From contig CACRXP010000315.1 of the NCBI GenBank assembly GCA_902702965.1, positions 1 through 64,000 of the forward strand: a DNA stretch of 64,000 nt, given 5' to 3'. The notes beneath the pieces were generated by a model. It did no database searches. It saw nothing but the letters and a program-made list of their open reading frames with translations, and was not told where the DNA came from. This document shows, one piece after another, positions 22,226 through 31,439 of this stretch (position 1 is the first letter of the stretch; each line of letters begins with the position of its first letter). The translations under genes were made by a program, and so were the position numbers. This DNA comes from Spirometra erinaceieuropaei. Its lineage: Eukaryota > Platyhelminthes > Cestoda > Diphyllobothriidea > Diphyllobothriidae.

Positions 22226-22399
22226 CTTGCAGGCCTTTTGACGAAGACTATATTACACAAACAAATCGTACACCCTAAAGATAGGGTTGGATATCTAAGT
22301 AGGAACGAAATTGTCTAAAGATTGCCATGCGATATCCGCAGTGTATGTTACTGTGGTCGAACTGGGAAATCCACCTTGGCCGTCGTTGCCGACGACGTC

Positions 22400-22580
22400 C
22401 ACTGTGTGTTCCACAGCGAGGTGAAATCAAACACGGTGATTTGCGCGTAAATTATTTTATAGTAAACGTAGACGTGCGCAGCATCTACCGCGCTCTGTCC
22501 TTCCCCCCCACCTGGGGCCCGTGTCAAGACGTAGTCAAGAAGATTGGAGGTGGGAGAGGGTGCCGGTAGCTGTAACGGCT
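22400..22580 (-). repeat. Repeat X, copy 3 (partial, inverted)
   Basis: Only one end of the repeat: 'tgtgttccacagcgaggtga', 'gcagcatctaccgcgctctg' and a cccacctgggg segment. It leads directly into the LINE zinc-finger tail on the minus strand. Confidence 0.6.
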
Positions 22581-22619
22581 ATTTCGTGTGCCGCCACTCC
22601 CGGCGGGATAGGCCGGGAG

Positions 22620-23230
22620 CGTCAGAGGCTGCCTTAGTTGTGATGGTGGTGGGCGCGCTGGGTGATATATTGTTGATTGGGTAAGGCACGGTGGGTGTGC
22701 AAGGTGTACTAACTGCGTCGATACTGCGTGAATTCGACTGCCTCAAATACGCGTGTGACCGAGTAGGCCCATACGCTGGGTGAATGTGCATGGGCAGTGT
22801 GGCCAGTGAAGGCGGATGCGGCGAGTGGACGTGGATGCTCCAGGTATTGGCTCGCCAGTTTCTGTGCGATAGATCCGCAGGTGATCGACCAGGCCGAAAC
22901 AAGAGGCGAAGGTGCAGTGGCAGTTTGGGACCGAGTCCACATCGCTGGTGGTTTGATAGGTGCGCCATGATTGTTTGCAGTGGTGGTGGAGCAAAAGCCG
23001 TCGCAGCAGATGATGAGACGGGGATGATGGTGGGGAGTAGTGACGGTGGGCCGAGAGAATCGTTAGGGTTGTTTAGCTACATGAGGGGCGGAGTAGTGGT
23101 GGACGAGGAGGTATCGGGTGGTGTCGCCTGGTTTCTGCAGTTCTTCCGAAAATGCCCAATGAGACCGATTCGTGCCCGGAATGTTCGCTGACGCTGTGAG
23201 CATGTTGGGGGCGGTTGATTATTGGCGTTA
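22620..23230 (-). mobile_element. LINE C-terminal C2H2 zinc-finger tail (decayed)
   Basis: On the minus strand, changing frames give QRTFRARIGLIGHFRKNC (23200-23150), a Pro/Ser/Thr linker, TTSDVDSVPNCHC, SCFGLVDHLRIYRTETGEPI and CPCTFTQRMGLLGHTRI. These match the repeated finger modules, linked by HRTETGEPVPGAPT-like text, that I associate with the C-terminus of tapeworm LINE proteins. Several Cys ligands are changed (for example CHCTFASCF for CDRTFTSHI), and one frameshift separates the first and second parts. It is the strongest pointer to a diphyllobothriidean host. Confidence 0.7.
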
Positions 23231-23339
23231 CAATGCGGAGGCAATTAAGATTTTCGAGCTTCGTAGTTGGTTTTGGCGGCAGTTACAAGGTTGACTTCGT
23301 AGATCATTGGTCCTGCCCTCACTGCCCTCCTCCAAGATG

Positions 23340-23700
23340 ATCGGTTCAGTTCAGTTTTATTAAGGGAAAGGTAGGCGAACGCCTCTGAACTCCCTACTGG
23401 TTACCATAAGTTCGCAAAAAAGAATACGTAAAGCAAGTGTGAAAGAAGTGTAGATAATTAATTACATACAACAAGCATGTAGTACTTGTATGCGTGCCAG
23501 TATACGCATACCGTGTTAAGATTGTGAAATAATCATTACGCAGCAATGAAATGGTCCAATTAATATAGAAACGAATGCTCATGCTTTAGTCTTGGTTCAT
23601 TGGTTCGCATATGGACGTCCATCGGAGGCATTTAACGAAAACGTTATAAGACAATGCTACTTAAATATAGAGAGTAGCATACTTTGTGACGTGTAACGTT
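23340..23700. other. Non-coding sequence between two LINE pieces
   Basis: Contains 'tcagttcagttttattaagg', possibly a LINE 3' end. No gene is seen. Confidence 0.35.
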
Positions 23701-25398
23701 CGGGATGGTATAAGGAGAAAAATTTACTAGTTTCTAATGCTGTGGTGGTACATATCCCTGCACTGATCAAGCTTCCTCTTAAATGTGCCCACGGATGAAA
23801 ACATGATGACGTCCGCAGGCAGAGAATTCCATGCCTTAATCACCCTGTGGCTGAAGAAGAGTTTCCTTGCGTCGACTCTTAACCCAGTCGCGCGTAGTTT
23901 GAGAGGATGGCCTCTCAAGCTAGTAGTGGTGGCCGGCTTAAAAAGTCGCTGGATGCGAGACAACAATCCCGATCCCGCATTATGCAAAACGCTTGAATTA
24001 AGTCGCCACGTAACTGCCCGTAGTTAAGGAGAAAGAGGTCCACATTAGACAGTGGAGTTTCGTAAGGTAGGTTTTTTGACCTCTGCCGAGCTTGGAAGCC
24101 CGTCGTTGAACTTTTCGAGGAGGGTACAGTCCTTAACAGATCAGGGTCTCAGGACTGAATGGCAAATTCCAACTGTGGCCGCACGAATATCCCGAAGACC
24201 TTGTTAAAGCACTCTTTGTCGAACTTCGCAAATGCCGCTTGATGCTAGATATTGCGGATTTGGCTACTTTAAAGCAGTGGAATGATGGCTTCAGTGAGGA
24301 TGTTATTCACACACCTAGATCCTTCTGAACCTCTAACTTCAGTAGCGGTGTGTGATTTAGATTGTACTTCCTGCTGTGTGCAGAGCTGGTTCTGCCAATT
24401 CGCAGAATTTTGCATTTGGCAACATTGAACGGGAGGAGTCAATGACTTGACTATTGCTCGAATTGGTTCAAGTTTGCTTGTAGATTTGCTTTATCATCGT
24501 CCGGGCGGATGACGTTACAAAGCTCTATATAAGCGGAAAACATGACAATCTCCCAGTACAGCCCATGAATGCAGCCATCAATGTATATGAGGAAGAGGAT
24601 AGGGCCAAAAACTGGACCCTGAGGAACTCCGCCCTTAACCGTCACCTCCGCCGATTGCCGGTTGCCAAGACGGATAATCTGAGATCGACTGATCAGAAGT
24701 CGTCAGCGCACTTCAAAAGCTTGCATAGGAGACGTTGGTGTGGCACACTATCGAAGGCCTTCTCGATATCGATGTGGGCTGCGTGCACCATATTTCCCCC
24801 ATCAGTCGCACAGTCCAGCGCCCTAGACGGTAGAGCAAATTGATCAAGCGGGATCTTTCTCTGCAAAATCTATACTGCGCGTCAGTGAGAAAACGATGCT
24901 GCTCTAAAAACGCAGTCTTCCACTCAGCTGGCCATCTGCCTGCATCCAGGGAGGCTTGAAAGAGAAGACATAGAGGTTCCGCCAATTCTGTGGCTAACAC
25001 CTTCAACATATTTGCTGCTATTTCATCAGGACCCGGTGATGTCGTTTCTTTCAGTTTCAGTAGTTCTTGTTGGACAATAGCTTTTGTGAGTACCACTGAG
25101 TCGATTGTTGGAACATCATCTACATTATAGTTATCAGCGGGTAGATCGACTTCCCTCGTAAAAGCCGACTGAAAGAACTTGGATATATGCTCAGCCTTTT
25201 AGTCGTCCTTGCAGAGTTCAACCCCATCATCCGTTTTTAGCATAGGAATGGGATCCCTATTGCGAGCGTTTTGTCTTATGTAGTTGAAGAAAAGCTTTGG
25301 GTTTTCTCCTGCCCAGTTTAGCAAGTTATTCTCAACGTCTTGGCAGACTTTATAAACAAGACTCCTAACCCTATTTCTCCGTGCCTTTTGCTTATTCT
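23700..25398 (-). mobile_element. CR1/Jockey-like LINE reverse transcriptase, 3' part (decayed)
   Basis: Minus strand, N to C. From 25395: KARRNRVRSLVYKVCQDVEN and NPKLFFNYIRQNARNRDPIP (linker before RT). From 25096: AIVQQELLKLKETTSPGPDE (RT block 1), then ELAEPLCLLFQASLDAGRWP and LTDAQYRFCRERS (family LTxAQYGFRxxRS). Then, with a deletion and frameshift, TVKGGVPQGPVFGPILFLIY (motif B). The motif C position reads MFSAYIELCN, lacking the catalytic Asp pair. The end at 23987-23727, LFFSHRVIKAWNSLPADVI then FKRKLDQ, is the usual closing segment of this LINE group. It is dead. A PLE insertion at 25398-25935 separates it from its upstream part (25936-26185). Confidence 0.75.
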
Positions 25399-25935
25399 CA
25401 GAAGAGACAGTGGCGAGCGAACGTTCCTTTCGGTAACTTCTCATCAGGCCAATACAGTTACATAGGACGGGGTACAGCGAGTGAAAAAAATCGATAAAAG
25501 TTAGTTTTTAAATTCCAGGCTGAGCAAGAGCGAAAGGGCGCACAAAGTTGTATGTGGCTAGTCAACCTTTGACCACGGTAAGCGCGGAGCCTGAACAAGG
25601 TTCTTTTGGGAGCATAGGGTCGGTTTTCGTAACCTGATGACGGCCGCTTCTGCTGTTGCTAACAGGCGCTGGCCCAGTAGCTTAGGGTAGCTCGAGGGGA
25701 CCTTGTAAATCACACGAAATGCTTCAGTGAGGTCCACACCATGCCCTAAATCCACTACATGCGCAAGGATGGCGCTGTCTATTCTCCTAGTTTCACCCTT
25801 TGCCAGCCATGCGGGAAGGTGCTCTCGTATTCTTTTGGAAAGGCGCCGACTCGTACGACAAATATAACCTGGTCCACAGGAGCAAGTGAATGAGTAGATG
25901 CACATTGAGGCGGTCTGAGGTGGCAGCCTATCCTG
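25398..25935 (-). mobile_element. 5'-truncated PLE: GIY-YIG endonuclease plus hammerhead end
   Basis: Minus-strand endonuclease domain SMCIYSFTCSCGPGYICRTS with RRLSKRIREHLPAW downstream, nearly identical to the copy at 61420-61740. The second motif Tyr is kept in GYI, but the following Gly of YxGRT is Cys. IDSAILAHVVDLGH and AFRVIYKVPSSYPKLLGQRL complete the domain, ending SKVD before a stop at 25558. The shared 3' non-coding end and hammerhead follow, ending near 25398. The RT is missing, so this was a truncated insertion into the LINE. The open frame continues upstream into LINE sequence by chance. Confidence 0.8.
25411..25461 (-). ncRNA. Hammerhead-like motif, reduced-helix-II family
   Basis: Minus strand: GTAACT, helix I TGGC, CTGATGA (25447-25441), GAAGTTACC, GAAA, a palindromic GAACGTTC in helix III, cleavage after TC, helix I return GCCA. 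Helix II is reduced to about one G-C pair; its loop contains AGTTAC, the complement of the 5'-flanking GTAACT. Confidence 0.5.
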
Positions 25936-26185
25936 AGATAAGCTTTCTACAACTTTTGCTTGCGGTTTACTTCTATCTTTAGTGTGTCCTTTATCCATCG
26001 GGGGCCGCTGGTGATTTCTTTTTCGACCTAGGGCAGTATCTGGCGATAAATCCATGCAAAAGGGCCTTAACTTCTAATCAGTCATCGAGAACACACCACG
26101 TGAATATTGCTCTCCAGTCCATACGACGCATATCGATAGGCATTTGGTTGAAATCTCCACGCCATATGTTGCGTCTACCCGTGAT
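25936..26185 (-). mobile_element. LINE linker upstream of the PLE insertion
   Basis: Minus strand reads RRNIWRGDFNQMPIDMRRMDW, then FTWCVLDD and LLHGFIARYCPRSKKKSPAAP. This matches the CR1-group segment between endonuclease and RT (N-x-WRGDF...MDW...). It continues into 25398 and below once the PLE is ignored. The left boundary at RRN-WRG coincides with the right boundary of the LINE endonuclease fragment at 31440-32566. Confidence 0.6.
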
Positions 26186-26209
26186 GCTATGACCAGGTAA
26201 CGAGAGGAG

Positions 26210-26620
26210 AGGTATTATACATGTTGTAAAAATGCGCGGATTTCTTTATATGATGAACATTTTGGCAAAGAAACTATTTTTAACGCTATCACCTAAGAAA
26301 CGTTTTGTAAAATAAGCTCAAAACGTGATTTGCGACAATCGCCTGTTCTTTGCGCCGGTGAGCCGTGCCTTGTTTATGCATATTAGCTTCCTAACAAGAG
26401 ACAACAACCTTCGACAGAGGATATGAAGATCGTCCCCAGTTTGACCGGGGCGACTCGGAGACGATCACATCTTAGCCGAGGGGTGAAAAATATTACACGA
26501 ACAGCGAGTGGCAGGCTGCCTGGCGGACGTAAAGTTCGGCCGAACTATTGTCTTGATTAAAAGAGGATAAGCCGAAGACTCCGGCTGCCAAGCCTTAGGA
26601 ATGATCAGCAAACTAGTACC
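26210..26620. repeat. Dispersed direct repeat, copy 2
   Basis: Partner of 133-489. Copy 2 has an extra ~30 bp near 26235-26265. It is unclassified. Confidence 0.7.
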
Positions 26621-26879
26621 CAACAACAACGCAACGGCGTATTTTCTGATCCGGTCACGCACAAACCGTTAGAACATACACACTGTAGCTTCCGATGCAG
26701 TTGCTAGTACTATGGAAAGTTACAGCATGCAGAATCCACCCGAGGTGTTCAATTAAACAATTCGGTTCCCATCCACTGCTACCGGAAAGCAGTCTGAATT
26801 GGGCAAAAGCAGCGGGATGAAGTTACGTTATTTACTAAGAAATGTAAAGGACTCAGCGAATCAGGGAGACTGTGTGGTT

Positions 26880-28013
26880 GACGTTTCGGAGGACTTGACC
26901 GGCTCTCCATTATCAAAGCGTTTTGTGCAAAAAAACGACCAGAATTCTAAATAGACACCCGAATTATTTGGCCTCGGGCTGATCGATTTTTTCAATCATC
27001 ACCTTGGCCCTCAGGCCGTTGTTTGTAGATGTTGGCGTCCTCCCGCTCTGTGTGTCGCCATCTCAATAGGGATCAATTGCGCCTGTGCTCCCCTTTCGTG
27101 CGAATTAATCGACTGTCCGCGTTTGCCCGGCAATTTTAAACTCTGGGTGACGGTCTTTTCCTGGTCATGACGTGTTTAGTAACGCAGGACTTTGCAGGCC
27201 GCGGGAAGGCCTAGATAGCCGTTGATGGATTTAGCATCCGAGTACCCAGCCTTAAGTGTGAGACGCCCTGTCCTTGAGGTGCGCTGGCTTACGAAGACCG
27301 CTCTTTGAAATTTAAAACTGTGGCCAGTTGCTCCGATGTGATTTGGAAACCGTGCACTCGGGTCTAGTCTGCGAGTTGCCAGTTTGTGCTCGTGTAGGGG
27401 TGGTTGAAGTCTCCGTATCGTTTTCCCAATGTAGTTGCATTCTCTATCTTCACGGCATACTTGATAGACGACTGTTGAGGTTTCAGTGGGTGACGGCTTT
27501 TCTTTGAACTTTATATAAATGCGATCAATGGTTGCCCGGTGTCGATGGGCAATGCCTACTCTAACAGTCGTGAAACCGTTCCAAAGACTTCTTTATTGTA
27601 AGGAATAAGCTTCCATTTTTCAGTTTATTGTTGTTATGGCTGTCGTTTGTTCACTTGGCACTTGCTTTGCTTGACAAAATAGTTTGGGTATCCGTTAGCC
27701 TGAAAGAGACAATGCAAGTATTGTCGTTTAACTCTTTTGTCGGCTAGTGTGCTGCAGCGTGTTTCAACTCTTTGGAATAGAGCACGGACACAGGTGAATT
27801 TACGAGAGAGGGGATAAGTTCTGTTGAAATGTAGTATTTGTCTTCTGTTGGTGGCTTTTCTTAAACAATAGTTTGTAATAGTCCAGTTGTACACCGGCAC
27901 ACAAGAACATTGAGGAAGGGGAATTAGTCGGTAGTTTCAACTTCCACCGTGAATTGCATATTTGGGTAAGAGCTCAGTAATTGTTTAAGGTGCTCCACGT
28001 CAGATAATTTGAC
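26880..28013 (-). mobile_element. Old PLE, 3' half (RT end, GIY-YIG, decayed terminus)
   Basis: Minus strand from 28013: VKLSDVEHLKQLLSSYPNMQ, the text that follows RT motif C. FTVEVETTD, then FPFLNVLV (family LPFLDVLV), and near 27700 HCLFQANGYPNYFVKQSK follow. After frameshifts the endonuclease reads TSTVVYQVC (27490) and ECNYIGKTIRRL, with HEHKLATRRLDPSA and AKSINGYLGLPAACKVLRY before a stop. The first Tyr of VVYQV and the YIG triplet are present. The 3' end at 26935-26880 carries a degenerate hammerhead (TTGATAA, GGAG/CTCC, GAAACGTC). It joins directly to 30678-30854, with the younger PLE inserted between. Confidence 0.75.
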
Positions 28014-28025
28014 AATGACGAAAGT
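28014..28025. repeat. Target-site duplication of the 28-30.7 kb PLE, left copy
   Basis: AATGACGAAAGT, perfectly repeated at 30666-30677. Removing the element and one copy restores a continuous frame in the older PLE across its RT motif C. Confidence 0.9.
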
Positions 28026-28061
28026 TCAGAGAATATTCCCATGTTACAATTGAAAAGTCAA

Positions 28062-28111
28062 ATTGGCTAACACGCGTTTTCGGTAATTCTTCGTCAGGCC
28101 AATACAATTAC
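28062..28111 (-). ncRNA. Hammerhead-like motif at the PLE 3' end
   Basis: Minus strand: GTAATT, helix I ATTGGC (28103-28098), CTGACGA, AGAATTACC, GAAA, helix III ACGCGTGTT, cleavage after TA, helix I return GCCAAT (28067-28062). Helix I is a perfect 6 bp. The loop in place of helix II contains AATTAC, complementary to the 5' GTAATT. Position 7 of the core is C instead of T, which natural hammerheads tolerate. Confidence 0.55.
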
Positions 28112-28174
28112 ATGAAGGAGTGAAAATGTACAAAGTTAACAGTGTTTATAGGTGTCACAAGGGCAATTAAGTTA

Positions 28175-28993
28175 TTAACACTCATCTTTCCCACGCCGCC
28201 CGCATGACGAGGTCAGCGGGTTTTGGTTCTTAGAGCTGGGGGAGGGGGGTAAGCGAGTCTTTGATTGATGTTCTTGGAGTGAGTACACGGAGTACCCATC
28301 ACTGTAATCAGGGAGTTGAGGCGGCATGTCGTCATCACGTGAGGTTGGCGTTGGCCACGGCAGAGAGAGCGCTTGTGTCAGGGTTTTTTGACAGCATAGC
28401 ACCGGATTCGCCAGCCGTATAGCTACTGCCTCGGCCGTTGTTAGTATCCGTTGGCGTAGGCCTTTAGAGAAGCTTGTTGGTGTCCGATAGACAACCTGAA
28501 ATGCTTCCTTGGCATCGACTCGGTGATCCGTATCGATTAAATGTGCGAGAATAGAGCTCGAAACCGATCGGGTCTCACCTCTGTCTAGCCAGGCGGGCAT
28601 ATGTTCACGCACCCTCTTTACCAGGCGTCTCGTTGTACGGCCGATGTATCCCGCCCCACAGGAGCAAGTGAATGAGTAGATGCACATTGATGTGGCCTCC
28701 AACGGTAGTCTGTCTTTAACTCCCAAACGTAGGAGGGGAGACTTTGTGAAACATACGCGTAAATTCGCCGCGGGGAATGCTCTCGTGACAGCTGTAGTTA
28801 AGCGCCGTCTGACTAGTTGGCTCGCTGCGTCCCCTGCAAAAGGCAGTCTTATGAATAAATCTTTCTTTTCTGCAGTCGCAACAGTGGGTTTTGTGGCACG
28901 TTCCCCAATATTTCGGAGGATAAATCTATCTGGATATCCGTTCTCGCGGAGTGTGTTCTGCAGCTGTTGGAGCTCTGCTTCAATAGTTTCAGG
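28175..28993 (-). CDS. PLE linker and GIY-YIG endonuclease (same frame as the RT)
   Basis: This frame continues that of the RT after a single TAA. The linker reads LQNTLRENGYPDRFILRNIG and GDAASQLVRRRL. The endonuclease follows: MCIYSFTCSCGAGYIGRTTR with the CIY/GYIG two-strand signature and the catalytic Arg region RRLVKRVREHMPAWL, then SSILAHLIDTDH and a terminal LCCQKTLTQALSLPWP. The Cys pair in FTCSCG is typical of PLE endonucleases. The enzyme nicks target DNA to prime reverse transcription (family knowledge). The domain shows no missing key residue by eye. Confidence 0.85.
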   Translation of the reverse strand, partial: PETIEAELQQLQNTLRENGYPDRFILRNIGERATKPTVATAEKKDLFIRLPFAGDAASQLVRRRLTTAVTRAFPAANLRVCFTKSPLLRLGVKDRLPLEATSMCIYSFTCSCGAGYIGRTTRRLVKRVREHMPAWLDRGETRSVSSSILAHLIDTDHRVDAKEAFQVVYRTPTSFSKGLRQRILTTAEAVAIRLANPVLCCQKTLTQALSLPWPTPTSRDDDMPPQLPDYSDGYSVYSLQEHQSKTRLPPSPSSKNQNPLTSSCGRRGKDEC

Positions 28994-30244
28994 TTAGCAG
29001 ATGCGCCTCACTCTAGCTGCCAATCCCTGGACTAGATTTCGTTTGATGTTGAGGGGAACAAAACTGTGGAATTTAATGTATTGTCCCGTCCAGGTTTTCT
29101 TTCGGAACATCCTGCGCTGGATAGACCCATCCTCCTGCCTGTGTAGAAGGACATCGAGAAACGTAATTTCGTTTTCTGCCTCAGACTCAGCAGTGAACTT
29201 TAGTGAAGGGTGCGCACTGTTGAACTTTTGGACAAGGTCGTCGATATCGGTGGTACTATCCGCCAGACAGAAGATATCGTCCACGTACCGACCGTAGAAG
29301 CCGAGGTCATTAATGGTGTCTTGTAAACATGTCATCTCGACTTTGCCCATGAAGACATTTGCGAGGAATGGGCCGAGCGGTGAGCCCATCGCTACGCCGT
29401 CTATTTGCCTGTACAGTTGACCATTGCAGAGAAACTGGACGTTTTGCGTGCACCGTGTCAGTAGCTCTTTTAGCGTCTCCAACGGCATGCCTAACGGGTA
29501 GTTCGTGTCGCGGATAACGTCACAAAGGTAGTTTATTGTTTCGGCTACGGGTACATTAGTAAACAGTGATGCTACGTCTAATGATAGCATCTTCCGTCCG
29601 TCAACGTTAATATCCCTAATCGCCTCGACAAACTCGAAGGAGTCCTTCAGACTTAGGGGGTACAGATGACTTTGCAACGGTTTAAGCTTTTCGACTAGCC
29701 ACTTTGCTATGGTGTGATAGGGCGAATTCCTCATATCCAGGATTGGACGTAGGGGTAGCCCGGGTTTGTGAATTTTTGGGAGGCCGTACATTCTGGGTAT
29801 GGCCGTGCCCACTGGTCTTAGTCGCTCATATTCTTTGTCAGATAAATGACCTTCATTGTGAAGAACTTTGAGAACCGCCGTCAGCTGACTTTCAACAGCC
29901 TCGGTGCGGTCCCTGTCTTTCTCGGATTTCGAGAATTTGGTACGATCCGACAAGATTGCTTCTAGTTTTTCTACGTACTCTTTTCTATCCATCAGTACAA
30001 CTCCTGAACCCTTATCCGGCCTGGTTAGCACAATGTTTTCGTTTTTACGAAGTTCGCTGAGGCTATCGAGAAGGGCCCTTGTTAAGGGACCTTTGTTTTT
30101 TGGAGCCTTCCTTAAGTACTGTTGACAGCAATTAACCATAGTCGACTTCAGATAGTCAACTTCTTTAGGCCCGCTAGGTTTTAGATCGGAAGTCTGACTG
30201 AATAGACTTTCGAATTGAACTTCTAAATCTAGCTGCTTCGGCAT
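28994..30244 (-). CDS. PLE reverse transcriptase
   Basis: A 416-residue open frame with PLE RT blocks in order. NIVLTRPDKGSGVVLMDR (about residues 70-88) is followed by RPVGTAIPRMYGLPKIHKPG and LRPILDMRNSPYHTIAKWL. Motif A is MLSLDVASLFTNVP (catalytic Asp present). Motif B is DGVAMGSPLGPFLANVFMG. Motif C is YGRYVDDIFCL (both Asp present). ITFLDVLLHR and KTWTGQYIKFHSF follow. It copies the element RNA at a nick made by the GIY-YIG domain. The frame opens at a Met within the conserved sequence, because the true N-terminus lies one frameshift upstream (30240-30567). It ends at a TAA in place of a sense codon; the endonuclease continues in the same frame. Confidence 0.9.
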   Translation of the reverse strand: MPKQLDLEVQFESLFSQTSDLKPSGPKEVDYLKSTMVNCCQQYLRKAPKNKGPLTRALLDSLSELRKNENIVLTRPDKGSGVVLMDRKEYVEKLEAILSDRTKFSKSEKDRDRTEAVESQLTAVLKVLHNEGHLSDKEYERLRPVGTAIPRMYGLPKIHKPGLPLRPILDMRNSPYHTIAKWLVEKLKPLQSHLYPLSLKDSFEFVEAIRDINVDGRKMLSLDVASLFTNVPVAETINYLCDVIRDTNYPLGMPLETLKELLTRCTQNVQFLCNGQLYRQIDGVAMGSPLGPFLANVFMGKVEMTCLQDTINDLGFYGRYVDDIFCLADSTTDIDDLVQKFNSAHPSLKFTAESEAENEITFLDVLLHRQEDGSIQRRMFRKKTWTGQYIKFHSFVPLNIKRNLVQGLAARVRRIC

Positions 30245-30567
30245 CCGCCGTGCATTGCAAAACTTAGGCCAAGAGATAGTACCTCTATGAGAGTTTTGTC
30301 AAGCTCTACTGAGGAATAATTATGAACGTACCGTTCCGGATTATTCGGAAGGGCCGTCTGAGCCTTCACTGGTTGGACACTTCGAAGAAGCTTAGTCCAC
30401 CTCGCCTCCATTCTTTTACTTCTGACAGTTTGCACGTAGTTTTCAAACGTCAGTCTCTCGCAATTTTCAAGACAGTCCAGGGCCGCTGTTTTCTGGCACC
30501 GATTCCGTTGGAGTTCCTCAATTCCGGCGCTAACTGTCTCCAGGAGACTTTCTGCATGTTGTCTTAG
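30240..30567 (-). CDS. PLE N-terminal helical region (frameshifted from RT)
   Basis: Minus strand reads LRQHAESLLETVSAGIEELQ, LDCLENCERLTFENYVQTVR, then NNPERYVHNYSSVELDKTLI and LSLGLSFAM before leaving frame near 30240. It aligns block by block with the 59442-60065 reading of the other PLE. The start is rich in Glu, Gln and Leu and could form a coiled coil. One net indel separates it from the RT frame. Confidence 0.75.
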
Positions 30568-30665
30568 TGCGGTTGGGGTAGCGGCAATATGGTTCCTTCG
30601 TAAGGTTTTCCAATAGTGTTTCGGATATTCATGTAATTGTATTGGCCTGACGAAGAATTACCGAA

Positions 30666-30677
30666 AATGACGAAAGT
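30666..30677. repeat. Target-site duplication, right copy
   Basis: AATGACGAAAGT, a perfect match to 28014-28025. It overlaps the last 2 bp of the element's 39-bp inverted repeat. Confidence 0.9.
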
Positions 30678-30900
30678 GTAATCGTCGTAACGAGCCCGGA
30701 ACTTCGGTTGGCACTTAGCGAACACCAAGTGTTCTATCCGTTGAGGGACAAGTTCAGCAATCAGTCCTGATATGGGGGAGCCCATGGGGGCGCCTTTAAT
30801 TTGTTCATACATTTGTCCACCGAAGGTGAAACGTGTTTCTAGGCCATTCTGCAAGAGCTCGATCAGAAGTTCGGTATTTCATTTAAGTCTCATGGTTGTG
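30678..30900 (-). mobile_element. Old PLE, RT fragment upstream of the nested insertion
   Basis: Minus strand reads LIELLQNGLETRFTFGGQMY, then EQIKGAPMGSPISGLIAELV (motif B) and FRARYDDYTFVI (motif C, with the residue between Tyr and Asp missing compared with YVDD). The frame continues at 28013 after excision of the younger element. Sequence upstream of 30900 is not PLE-like. Confidence 0.8.
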
Positions 30901-31439
30901 GGAGCGGTTGGCGTGGTGCACTAGAAATCGTTTCCCTCCCGCAAGACAGCCAGAAGAGTCCAAAAGGGAGCTCTAATCAGCGTTCGGAAGGCACTTAAGT
31001 TCTGCCTCTGTTGCTTTGCGAAAGAAAATCCACATGCTCACCTCTCGTCTAACAAGGTTTTGCTAACACAGTCCATGATATCAGTGAGCCTGCTATGGAA
31101 TACTTAGGGGAATCAAAAAGTACGAAGGAATTGAAGCTCTAGATTATAGGCTGACTTAAAAAATCTAGATTTAACGACAAAACTTACAATTCTGACACGA
31201 ATTGGCATCTATGTTTCGGAAACAGGAGTCATAAATTGCGAAAGATACACCATTTTGCCGCTGTTGGGCTTGACGTCTGGTCTAACGATTGGGATTTCAA
31301 CAGACGGCCCACCTCCATCCCAGTTTTTCGAAAACAAATGACGACTGGCAGTTTACTGTACGAATGCTTGTTCGCAAATAACCCGCCCAAGTCGTCCGTA
31401 CTACAGATTTTTCGGTACTGTTTAGTTGGGCTTGCTCAA
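30901..31439. other. Intergenic, no recognised feature
   Basis: No domain or repeat is recognised. An unassigned open frame at 31236-31442 has no known motif. Confidence 0.4.

Larger units (their letters stand above)
28026..30665 (-). mobile_element. Nearly complete PLE nested in an older PLE
   Basis: A 2.6-kb element. Its 5' end (30665) starts with a 39-bp inverted copy of its 3' hammerhead region (30629-30667 against 28077-28115, perfect). Coding order on the minus strand: N-terminal helical region (30567-30240), RT (30244-28994), linker and GIY-YIG (28993-28175). After the 28077-28115 repeat a 51-bp tail remains before the target duplication. It has one frameshift near 30240 and one in-frame TAA at 28996-28994. 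This is the best preserved mobile element in the window. Confidence 0.9.

Noticed and set aside
22579..22968. A host zinc-finger transcription factor
   Set aside because: The finger and linker text and the frameshifts fit a decayed LINE tail; there is no intact ORF or exon structure.
28994..28996. Recoded or readthrough stop between RT and endonuclease
   Set aside because: The sister copy at 61100 also has a stop nearby, but at a different aligned codon and amid other lesions. Decay is simpler than programmed readthrough.
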